Positions 11,959-21,957 of a DNA stretch of 64,000 nt are shown here, piece by piece. The translations under genes and the position numbers were made by a program. The notes under the pieces were generated by a model. The model saw only the letters and a program-made list of their open reading frames with translations, made no database searches and was not told where the DNA came from. This DNA is from Liolophura sinensis (lineage: Eukaryota > Mollusca > Polyplacophora > Chitonida > Chitonidae), in the NCBI RefSeq assembly GCF_032854445.1, contig NC_088295.1, positions 78,396,028-78,460,027 of the forward strand. The letters run 5' to 3'. Position 1 is the first letter of the stretch. Each line of letters begins with the position of its first letter.

Positions 11959-13593
11959 ATGGCGGGAAGCGGTCACGTGTTTTGGCTGATTGGACTGTAC
12001 GTGTTGACCGTTGTCGTTTATGTGGTTCAATTGTTCCTTTCCATCGTGAACGGCATAAGTTCAATAGGTGAGCACCCCCATCGTTAATAGCCTACCTCCC
12101 CCTTCATTAACACTAACTATGTCACCACTTTATATGTCAAATACTTTATATTCGTCATTTTAGGTTAAATTTTGAAGATTTAAGGAATAACTAGTAGTTT
12201 ATTGGCTCACATACTTGTACCTCTTTTCGTTTTGGGTCCTCCATGGCTCGGTTGGTTAGCGCGCTTGCGCAGCGTAATGATCCAGGAGCCTCTCACAAAT
12301 GCGGTCGCTGTGAGTTCAAGTCGAGCTTATGCTGCTTCTCCTGCCATACCAGGGACAGTCGTGGGTTTCCACCGGGCTCTGCCCGGTTTCCTCCCACCAT
12401 AATGCTGGCGGCCGTCGTATAAAGGAAATATTCTTGAGTAAAACACCAATCAAATGAATAAATGAATGAAGTATTTTCATATTCAAGTATCAGTTACAAA
12501 GTTCCTTACAGAAGGATTTTAGAGACTTCACTGAACGTCAAACAAAGTGTTTCCATCCAATCTAGCTCTGGCTGTTGCTTTCTAGAGTTTTGACTAGGTG
12601 ATTTCATTTCTCCAAGGTGTAGTACAATTTCCATCACCGTGAAAACTGTCGCTGTCAGTCGAAACTATTCTAGAAAATGGCGAAAGACATAAGGCAGTAA
12701 ATACATAAACCAAAACAAAAAATGTAGGACATCGAAGTCATCAGTGTAATGAACTATTGTCTATTGCAGGCATCTTTAAGAACTCAGTGGGGAATGTATC
12801 TGACCTGTTTTATCTGGAAATCACCCCAGCTGGCTGGACCTTCTCAATTTGGGGTTTCATCTACACCTGGCAAGTTCTCTGGCTGGTGTACGCCATTACT
12901 TTGATCTGCCGCCGAAGTAAATCCGGTTACCTGTACGTCAATCCAGGTGTGCTGTCTCCATGGTTTCTCTTCTGTTTCACATTGTCCACACTTTTTGTCA
13001 TCGCCTGGCTGTTTGTCTGGGATAACTTAATCGTTGAGGCCGCCTTTGCTACCTTGCTAGGAGCCACTTTGGCCTCTCACGCCGCGCTTTGTTTTGCTCA
13101 TCGGCGAATGGAAAACATCAAATCGGATCTTGTAGAGCTGTCACAGCGCAAAGACATCTTGCTGAAGCGAATTCTCGTTCTCAATGGCGTGGCATTCTAC
13201 AACACGTGGATTTCCATTGCTACCTGTCTCAACTTTGCCATGCTCCTGGCCTACACGGGTTGGAGCCCAGTTCCCCAGGGTGCCGCCTCAACGGCAGCTC
13301 TAGGACTTCTGATGGCTGTCATTTTCATGTGGTTTATTTTCAAGAACTTCTTGTTCGAGAGGCATCTCCGATTCACCTATAGCCCATTCATTGTTTTGCC
13401 TGTTGGCTTGGCAGGAAGCTTGGACAGAAACTGGGACAGAAATAACGGAAACTCCCTTCTTACTGCAATGATATTAGCCGTTGTTGTGGTTCTCTTCGGA
13501 ATTTCATTGACTCATACAATCGTACGACAAATCCGGGAAAACAAATGTTCCCCCCGTCTCGTTGAAGACCCAGAGTCTGTGAGCGGTAAATAG
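11959..13593 (+). CDS. TspO/MBR-like multi-pass membrane protein, paralogue 3
   Basis: Coding exons 11959-12067 and 12770-13593 join in phase 1 (ATAG|GTGAGC ... TTGCAG|GC) to give 310 aa. The start exon begins at acceptor GAACAG after 11948 and has only ten untranslated bases before ATG. Exon 1 encodes MAGSGHVFWLIGLYVLTVVV, the first helix. Exon 2 opens GIFKNSVGNVSDLFYLEITP, then AGWTFSIWGFIYTWQVLWLV. Further membrane segments include VLNGVAFYNTWISIATCLNF and AASTAALGLLMAVIFMWFIF, and the tail is basic. Aromatic-rich helices, PAGWTFSIWG and W.SIAT.LN support a distant TspO/MBR relationship. The last exon is almost identical in sequence to that of gene 4, so these are a recent pair. AATAAA at 14177-14182 is a likely polyadenylation signal. 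Confidence 0.82.
12238..12478 (+). mobile_element. tRNA-derived SINE, nearly full length
   Basis: The head TGGCTCGGTTGGTTAGCGCG resembles a tRNA A box, and GTGAGTTCAAGTC a B box. These are followed by the family body (GGGACAGTCGTGGGTTTCC, CCCGGTTTCCTCCCACCATA, CCGTCGTATAAAGGAAATAT) and the tail AACACCAATCAAATGAATAA. It lies in the intron of gene 3. Similar copies are at 14513, 29618, 59262 and, inverted, 4578 and 26618. Confidence 0.85.
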
Positions 13594-14512
13594 ACTGACT
13601 AATCACAAACTCGATATGATGTCTCCTGGTACAAAATACTTGTCACTTTAAACGAACAAGTGTTATACTGTCTTCCAAAGCTGCCGAATTTAAGAAGAAT
13701 TGTCATTGCCGACTGATAAAAACTCAGTCTCTTGTATGTGTACACACTGTATTTGTCTGCATGCTTGTATACATAAGAACATATACACGGACTGATAAAA
13801 TCTGTATCAGTTTTGTTTGTGATTATATTATATTTGAATGAGGGTGTATGTGCATATTATATGATTTAAGCATGCTCCCAATGTTCTGTCCCTAATGCTG
13901 ATGGTGCAGATTTGTTTATTTTTCTGCACAAGAGGCCAGTCTTTTGGATACATTATTATATTGGTACTATATGTCTTTAACTCCATTTGCATGAGTATTT
14001 TTGGCATATTATTGCATTTACGGTTACGTGTAAGCTTATCCAACTGACAAGCTTATGTGAATTTTACACTCACTGTTTCAGTATTAAAATGGTGTATGTA
14101 GTGTACATGCATGTTATGTATTTGTATTGTATATTTTGTATTTATTTAGAAGGCAATAATACTCGAATATGCAGTAAATAAAGTCTTTTTTAAATACATG
14201 TATATGCAAGATGTATTTTGTTACTCTAGTCATTCAGAATTTGCTAGATGCATGGCTGGAAATGCTCGTCAAAGGGGCCGGTCGGTACAAATCTCTCCTT
14301 GTGCTTGTGGTACTGTGATCGCATGAAACATCAGGTGTTCATCAAGACGCTTGCTTTCAAATTTAGGTTCAGTTCTAAGAAATACTGCCGAGAATCTCTC
14401 TACATAGATATCGATGTACCTTAAATAAATCAACACAATTTTAGTCCTGTCAGTTGGATAAGCTTACACGTAACCGTAAAATGTAAGTAAACAAAGAACG
14501 GTGCATGTTTAG

Positions 14513-14715
14513 ACAGCTGGAAATGCCAAGTAGAGACCAAGCAGCCTCTCAATGCGGTCGTTGTGAGTTCAAGTCCAACTCATGCTGTTTTCCTCTCCGA
14601 AAGTACGTGGGAAGGTCTATCAGCAACCTGCGGATGGTCGTGGGTTCCCTAGGGCACTGCCCGGTTTCTTCCCACCATAATGCAAGCCGCCGTCGTATAG
14701 TAAAATATATTACAG
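14513..14715 (+). mobile_element. tRNA-derived SINE, head decayed
   Basis: CAGCCTCTCAATGCGGTCGT, GTGAGTTCAAGTCCAACTCA, ACGTGGGAAGGTCTATCAGC, AACCTGCGGATGGTCGTGGG and CCGCCGTCGTATAGT follow the order of the 12238 and 29618 copies. The tail is degraded. Confidence 0.8.
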
Positions 14716-15502
14716 TAAACGAATTCAATCGCATGGACACACTAGATTGGATTTCACTATCAGCCTTGGGCATGGAAGCTGTGGCTTTACCACACTCACT
14801 CCTCGTGGGACCTTAAGGACGTCATTCGGTTGACGTCATTCGTGTGGTATAACGTTTGCTGAAGACAACAAATCTTTCACCAACTTGGTAGGCATATCTG
14901 TATGCCACGCACACTTGGAAAGTTTGACAATAACCAGGTCGGTGGTTTACCTGTGGTTTTCTCAAACCGTACAACCGATCGCCATCTTATCGTATGTGTG
15001 AAAAATTCTTGAGTATGATGCTTCATGCACGTGCAATGGCTCTTTACAAATTAGTAAAATAATTCAGCGATGTGGTTGTTCTGCTCTTTGAGGCTTTGTA
15101 ATAGTTTCTTTTTTCGAAGAAACCGCTCAGCTTACGGGATCGTATTAACAAAGGTCGTATGGAAAGGTGACTCCCCCAGTTTTAATTCGGGATCTAATAG
15201 AATATTAATGGAAAATACCTGGAAAATTGATGGCTTCAGTGGCCACAGAGAGAAACCCAGGTTTTACGTTTTTTTTTCATTTTTTCGTGTGTAAAGCAAC
15301 ATTACTCGTTACATCATTAAGTGGATGCTATGAAACTACAAAGAAGACAACATGACGTGTTCCGTCACGTGACCTGCCATAATGGAGATCCTATCCAGCG
15401 GCTAGAAATCACATTTGCCTTGGCATGTATTAAAGATAGTGCATTGATTTCCTTTAAGTGTTGAAAAAAACTTTGACAAAAGCAAACATAACACCAACTT
15501 TC

Positions 15503-15720
15503 GGTTTTACCCTGGTCCTCAAAGAGCCACATCCATCGCGGCGACCCCAGTCCTTCCCATCGTTATCGTCTTTAGTTGGCTTATTCTGAAGAATTCGATC
15601 TCTGGAACGATTAACACTAGGCCTTTTTATCGTGTTAACATTGACATTAGTGGAGATTATAACAAAGATCTGGAACCGGAGCAACAGCAACTCCTTGTTG
15701 GCGGCCATGGTGCTGTTTGT
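15503..15720 (+). pseudogene. Degraded fragment of a TspO-like exon 2
   Basis: On the + strand this matches the 3' part of gene 2 exon 2 (about 8285-8500). Shared blocks are GCATCCATCGCGGCGACCCC-like, GGCTTATTCTGAAGAATTCG-like, TTATCGTGTTA, ATTATAACAAAGATCTGGAA and CAACAGCAACTCC. Internal deletions (the region matching GAAAGCCCTTCGTTTCACG is shortened) and frame breaks remove coding capacity, and no upstream exon remains. It records an extra duplicate between genes 3 and 4 that was lost, closer to gene 2 than to genes 3 or 4. Confidence 0.8.
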
Positions 15721-15891
15721 TTTGTAATATAACAGAATGGGGAAGTAAAGCAAAAAGAAGAGAAAGTGACGACAGTGAGATACTTGGCAACTGATAACAA
15801 GTACATGTAGCCAGTTGAACTAGGCCTCTTGTCAAATGACCTAAGCTGGTGTTTTTTCTTAGTCTATCAGCAGAACCTGGCTCTGTGCAGG

Positions 15892-16495
15892 TATATCGGG
15901 TGGGCATAAAAAATGGGCCGTATCTTGATACTCAATATCTCCGAAACCCTCTTACGCCAGCTTCTAAAAATTTACACACTCCAAAGCCATTATGTCCTAA
16001 GTATACAGACCAAATTTCAATTTCATCCTGTCAGATTTCTGTTTATCGGATCAAAATAGAGTCAAAAACGCATGTTCCGGACATTTCAAAGAGATGTTCT
16101 CCCTTGTTTTACTTGAAAAGGCGATCAATTCCTTGTCCGCCGCAGAGAAAACCATCTTGATTTAGCAAAACTTGTGCTTATCTGGCAGAAGGATTTCTGT
16201 GACAGTAGAGCCAGACAATTTTTCCAGACGACACTTGATTCACGCGTGAAACACGGGTGCAGCGCGCACTCTACTCAAGACAGCGGACAGGTGATGCAAT
16301 ATGGGTCACCGGAACGTGCGTTTTTGAGGCTATGTTTTCATTTTAACCCTGTGTACAGACTACTCAAGCCTTGGCCTTGAAATTTGGTCAGTATATTAAC
16401 AAAATCATGCCATTTGAATGTATAAAGTTTGAACAAAGGATAATGGAGCACTGCAGCATCAAAGTACGGCCCATTTTTTATGCCTACCCGATATA
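15892..16495. mobile_element. MITE-like element with about 38-bp terminal inverted repeats
   Basis: TATATCGGGTGGGCATAAAA at 15892, continuing through AATGGGCCGTA, recurs inverted at 16458-16495 with about three mismatches over 38 bases. The 604-bp interior has no convincing frame. No clear target duplication is visible. It is probably a non-autonomous DNA transposon. Confidence 0.75.
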
Positions 16496-17799
16496 TCATA
16501 AAATACTCGGCTTTTCACAGAAAATAAGACTATACGACGCATATTAATTATGGCATGAATATAACCAATAGAGAGGAGTTAACTATTCCCTGCCAAACCG
16601 CATACTCCTTACACCGCATGTGCCGCTCTCTACGCTCACTTAACACCACTGACACCAGCATTTTCACCACTAGTAAATTTTATGCAGAAATCTTGAACAA
16701 CGCCGAAGTCAGTCCTGAATCAGGAAGTGATGTCAAAGGAGAACAATTAATCTTACTTAATCAGATATCATCGATAAATTCGCTTCAGGTGTTGATTAGA
16801 GCAATGTCGTGCATACTTTACATAAAGAGAACGCGTTCATGTGTATAAGGTATTATTAGAAAGGAAGGTCAAGTCAGAGTTTTGTGTTTTCTGACACCAC
16901 TTCCTGTGTCATCACTGTGACAACAGTGAGTTCGGTGTTGTTCAATATTTCTGTACCAAATTTGCTAGTGGTGGCAGAGATGGTATGCGAACATAGAGAA
17001 CGGCGCTCATAGACGTATGACAGAACCGTAGGCGAGTTTGTGGTTATCCATCGGAAGATGAACTTCGTAAGAGGAAGAGGCAGTTGGTCGAGTTGCGACT
17101 GGCTCTTGTGTCACTGACGATGAAGTCTGTGAAGTCTGTGGTGTCTGTGGTGACGATGATTTGAGAAATGAATCATGGATGATGATGAAAAGATTTGAAA
17201 CACTTTTAAAAACTTTAAAGATGTCCATGAAGTCCACGTTATATTTATGACACAATTGTATATGGTGAGAAATGACTTTATATCAGCTGAATCAGAACTC
17301 ATATTTACACTCAACATGAACAGTTTATATGAAGACATACAGGGATTCCTTTTCGTCTATGTCTTCGGGAAAGGTGTTAGCCTGGAAATACATGTAATTA
17401 CGATCTATTCATATCAGCCTATCTAGTTTTATTTATTTTTAAAACAGTGATTTCAAGTAATAAGTGTTACTTTGTAATTTGAAATTGGCTCGTAGCCGTC
17501 TATGGACGAAGTACCCTTGAAAACGAACGAAAAACGTATTCGGACATTTTGTGACAAACGTGCTTCCGTAGATGTTATGAAACGCTTGTCATTAGCATAC
17601 CCCATTCATGAGTGTACAATTGCTGTTCAGCGGGTCCTCGGGGTTGACAGCCAAGGCAATTCTGCATGTTTAAGCATCACTGAATGAACAAGTTCTGAGG
17701 GCATCTGTCCTACTTTTCAATCCCCTTTTTTTAGGTCAGATGTCACACACTGCAGTGTGTGCTTCTCACTTAAGAGCGACATGCGCACATGTTGAAAGC

Positions 17800-17912
17800 T
17801 TACGTAAATGGAAATTGTACGCGAATATATATAGCATAAGTGATTTAAGCTAGATATCTCAGTTGTTTCCTTTACTTGCAGTGTACACTCCAGTGCTGTG
17901 ATAGAGCAACAG
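17800..17912 (+). promoter_or_regulatory. Promoter and 5' noncoding exon of TspO-like gene 4
   Basis: TTACGTAA at 17800-17807 lies inside GAAAGCTTACGTAAATGG. TATATATA follows at 17826-17833 and TCAGTT at 17859-17864 is an initiator candidate 35 bases after the TATA start. The exon would end at 17912 before CAACAG|GTAAGTGCTG. The layout is shared with gene 3. The splice partner is TTTGAACAG|ACGACTAAGA at 19760. Confidence 0.6.
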
Positions 17913-19760
17913 GTAAGTGCTGGACACGGTTGGTCACTAACTGAACAAGTCATGCCTTTGTCGAAAACATGTATGTTTTGCACGATAGCACGGTCTGTAA
18001 GCCAGGTACGAGTCTCATTAAACAAGTTAAAGACAAAATCCACCTCAAAACCGCGTGAATATTTTTAATTTTTGAAGAAAATTTAAGGAAATATTTCTTG
18101 TGTGTCTCCCATTTAATATAACTATTATTTTCTCTCATCTAAGAAAAAAGAAAAGATTTGTCAGTTTACACGTGGTTTAGTCTGTCTAAGCTTTTACATC
18201 AGTGTGTCCATAACCGCGAATCATGGAGACAAACGGCTTAAGTCCATGGTGTTACAGGCTATATACTTTAGGTTGGGACTGTAAAACAGACAAAAACATC
18301 TTTTCTCAGATACGAAATTAGCTGATGTTTGTCATTAACTCGCTTCCCGGGTATTCATGGTAAACAAAAAAAAAAAAAAGATTCCACATTGGATTGAGGT
18401 CACTATCTCGTGCTACCACGCAATTTCTTACTACTCCAAAAATTCTGCTTTGAAATAGCTTGTTGGCTGATATATTTTACTTGCCCTACGCCAAAAAAAA
18501 GAAAAATAAAATAATAATCATAAAAAACACATGGACCAGATGTCGGTAGCGTTTGTTTTTATTTACTAATTTTACTTTTATTCTAAATGAACCATGTTAA
18601 TCCCGTCTTTTTATATACGGGATATAGTGTGTTTGGATTATCTGGCTTATGAGAGTAATTCTTATTTCATGACGTCATCACTTCGGTACTAAAAATACAC
18701 ATCAGTCTATACATGAACGTGTATATAATCAGGCCAACGAATGGACGGTGTGTTCGGAGATTAGTGTGTTAGCATTCCAGAAGCACAGACTAGCATTATA
18801 CCATTCAGACATAATGAGAAACTTTCTCCGGTAACGGGAAAGGTGTAAGCAGGGAATGCATGTGTGTTAAACAAATGAAATATATAATTTATTCAGTGAT
18901 ATTTACAGTGGAGGTTTTATATTTTAACCTCAGTGACGAGGGATGCACATGTGTTGGTAGATGCCAGATTTGACATGCGCCTTGTGTACATAAATACAGA
19001 AAGCGGGGTTGAGTATTACTACTCGCCTTATACTTTAGCAACACGCGGTCAGAGTTGAACGCTGGTCTGCTTTAAGACAGTGCACCTGGAAACTGATAGC
19101 TTTATGCTATTTACTAATAGATTCATGATATGTAACTCTTAAATGAAGGTTATAGTTATGATAATATACAGAAAATTATTCCAACAATTTTTTTTTTATA
19201 TTCTACATTTATGTGGTATATAGTATTTTCAAAATGTTCTTGTTGGGGATAGCGTACATCTTGTTCTTAATCAGGTCACTCCTGAAATGTGTATACATCG
19301 GCGCAGCTTGTGATTGCACGTTTTTCTTGTTCTCTCTTGATGACATTAATGACCTGTCAAAATCTCGGAGGCCATAAATTAACACTGTCCTCTGTTGTAT
19401 CGTTGTATACTTTTGTATCGTCTTAATCTGATTTCCAGAATGCAGAAAAAAGATTTTTCTAACGCGTGAAGAGTCTTGCCAAGTTCCCCACACTCTATCG
19501 CTGGAAATGAATTATTACTGTCACAGCATAGCCTATAATGGGCCTCGAAAAAAACCCCTTATTAAATGGCATAATAAACATTTTGTGTTGCTTGACAAAA
19601 GTATCGATTTCTTCCGTGAGATTTCCATCACCTCTAAACCACTGTCGTCGACTTTCTACATATAATTACATGTAAATTGACATGAAAATGAACAAACTGA
19701 GAAATTCAGTTAAGAATGTGAAGGTGCATTTCTCATGTTCACTTGATTCTGTTTGAACAG
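17913..19760 (+). other. 5' UTR intron of TspO-like gene 4
   Basis: Predicted intron. At 18670-18677 there is a full palindromic CRE (TGACGTCA), and at 18722-18728 TATATAA, which could mark a second promoter. Nothing else was recognised; poly-A and poly-T tracts are common. Confidence 0.4.
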
Positions 19761-19770
19761 ACGACTAAGA

Positions 19771-21957
19771 ATGGTGAGAAGCGGTCACGTGATATGGCTG
19801 ATTGGGTTGAACGTGGTGACGTTTTTAGTGTATGCGGCAGAGGTGTTCCTCGCTACCGTCAACGGGTTGGATGCAGTAGGTAAGAGGCTACACAAAGGCT
19901 AAGAGGCTATTTTTGGATAAAATCGATCAGTGCATATCCAGTCGATTATTTTATAAAATAGTCCACATAATTAGGCATACCTGTAACAAAATATCATCCT
20001 CATCTGCGCACGTGTAGCCGCTCAAAATTGGTAATTCCAAAAATTCTTGCTGTAGTCATCCTTCAATACCACCCTTAGTATTATTATCCTCAGCCTTTTT
20101 CACCACATCACCTGTTAGCCCATCCAGCATCATTGTTACCTGCTAGCCCATCGAGCATCCCCATTATTACCTGTCAGCCCATCGAGCATCCCCATTATTA
20201 CCTGTCAGCCCATCCAGCATCCTCATCATTATCGGGCAATCCAGCATCCTCTGTCAGCACACTACCACTTGTTACCACAGTACTCATCATCCGATCCCAC
20301 CCTTACTGTCAACGCCCAAAGCTCCGGTCACCACATTACCTGTCAGCCCATCCAGCATCCTCATCATTACCTGCCAACCCATCTAGCATTTTCATCATTA
20401 TCTGCTGAACAATCCAGCACCCCCTGTCAGCACGCAGTCACTCGTTACCACAGTACTCATCATCCGATCCCACCCTTACTGTCACCGCCCTAAGCCTCTG
20501 TCACCACATTACCTGTCTGCCCATCCAGCATCCTCATCATTATCTGTCAAACAATCCTGCATCTTCTGTAAACACGCTGTCACTTGTTACCACAGTACTC
20601 ACGCCCTAAGTCTCTGTCACCGCATTACCTGTCAGCCCACCCAAAATCCTCATCATTATCTGTCGAACAATCCGGCATCCTCTGTCAACCCGCTGTCACT
20701 AGGTGCCCACCATCCAATCCCACCGTTACTTTCACCGCCCTGAGCCTCTGTCACCACATTACGTGTCAGCCCACCCAATATCCTCATCATTACCTGTCGA
20801 ACAATCCGGCATCATCTTGCATCCGTTACACAGCAGTCATATCACTGACTACGTCGTTTTAACTTGAACTTACTTGCAGTTCACCCTTACTCTGATACAA
20901 GTTCAAATCATAACATTTTTAGAATCTCATCATCAAGGATTTTAGTTTCTTCATTGGCTTAAAATAAAGTGCCTTTCTGAAAACTTAGTTCACTTTCCAT
21001 CAGCTTTAGACCCGTCCGCCATCACATAAAAGAAATAATCTAAAAACAAAACGGCGTCAAGTAAGGCGAAATAAGCATTGTTTGACATGGTAACATATTA
21101 GTAACTCTGTTCATGAACTATTGTCTATTGCAGGAATCTTTAAGAACACAGTGGGGAATATCTCCGATCTTTTTTACCTGGAAATCACCCCATCCAGCTG
21201 GACGTTCTCAATTTGGGGTTTCATTTATGCCTGGCAAGTTCTCTGGCTGGTGTACGCCTTTACTTTGATCTGCCGCCGAGGTAAATCCGGTTACCTGTAC
21301 GTCAGTCCAGGTGTGCTGTCTCCATGGTTTCTCTTCTGCTTCACATTGTCCACACTTTTTGTCATCGCCTGGCTGTTTGTCTGGGACAACCTAATCGTTG
21401 AAGCCGCCTTTGCTACTTTGCTAGGAGCCACTCTGACTTCTCACGCCGCGCTTTGTTTTGGTTATTGGCGAATGAAAAACATCAAATCAGATCTTGTAGA
21501 GCAGTCGCGGTCCATAGACATCTGGCTGAAGCAAATCTTGGTCCTGAATGGCGTGGCATTCTACAACACGTGGATTTCCATTGCTACCTGTCTCAACTTT
21601 GCCACGCTACTGACCTACACGGGTTGGAGCCCAGTTCCCCAGGGTGCCGCCTCAACGGCAGCTTTAGGACTTCTGATGGCTGTCATTTTCATGTGGTTTA
21701 TTTTCAAGAACTTCTTGTTCGAGAGGCATCTCCGATTCACCTATAGCCCATTCATTGTTTTGCATGTAGGCTTGGCGGGAAGCTTGGACAAAAACTGGGA
21801 CAGAAATAACGGAAACTCCCTTCTTACTGCAATGATATTAGCCGTTGTTGTGGTTCTCTTCGTGATTTCATTGACTCATACAATTATTCGTCAAGTGCGA
21901 GAAAATAAGCGTTCCTCTCATCTCGTTGAAGACCCGGTATCTGTCAACTCTAGATAA
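19771..21957 (+). CDS. TspO/MBR-like multi-pass membrane protein, paralogue 4
   Basis: Coding exons 19771-19879 and 21134-21957 join in phase 1 (GTAG|GTAAGA ... TTGCAG|GA) to give 310 aa, the same exon sizes as gene 3. Exon 1 encodes MVRSGHVIWLIGLNVVTFLV and the first helix. Exon 2 differs from gene 3 at few residues. A notable change is LEITPSSWTFSIWG in place of LEITPAGWTFSIWG, so the PAG of the signature is altered while the tryptophans remain; another is VLHVGLAG for VLPVGLAG. Hydrophobic segments and the basic tail are as in gene 3. AATAAA candidates are at 22062-22067 and 22461-22466. High identity without frame damage suggests a functional recent duplicate. Confidence 0.82.
20090..20850. 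repeat. Tandem repeat with units of about 110-145 bp
   Basis: Blocks such as CACATTACCTGTCAGCCCAT, CCAGCATCCTCATCATTA, CTGTCACTTGTTACCACAG and CCGCCCTAAGCCTCTGTC recur about five times in the same order with deletions, in the coding intron of gene 4. The first part also holds three short copies of CCCATCGAGCATCCCCATTA-like units. Confidence 0.85.

Larger units (their letters stand above)
13594..17799. other. Intergenic region between TspO-like genes 3 and 4
   Basis: Contains the gene 3 3' UTR, a decayed SINE (14513), a pseudogene fragment (15503), a terminal-inverted-repeat element (15892) and, from about 17,300, sequence duplicated from upstream of gene 3. No other gene was recognised. Confidence 0.5.

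Noticed and set aside
20133-20862. Proline/histidine/serine-rich frames of 74-92 codons
   Set aside because: They lie within the intronic tandem repeat and shift frame between units.
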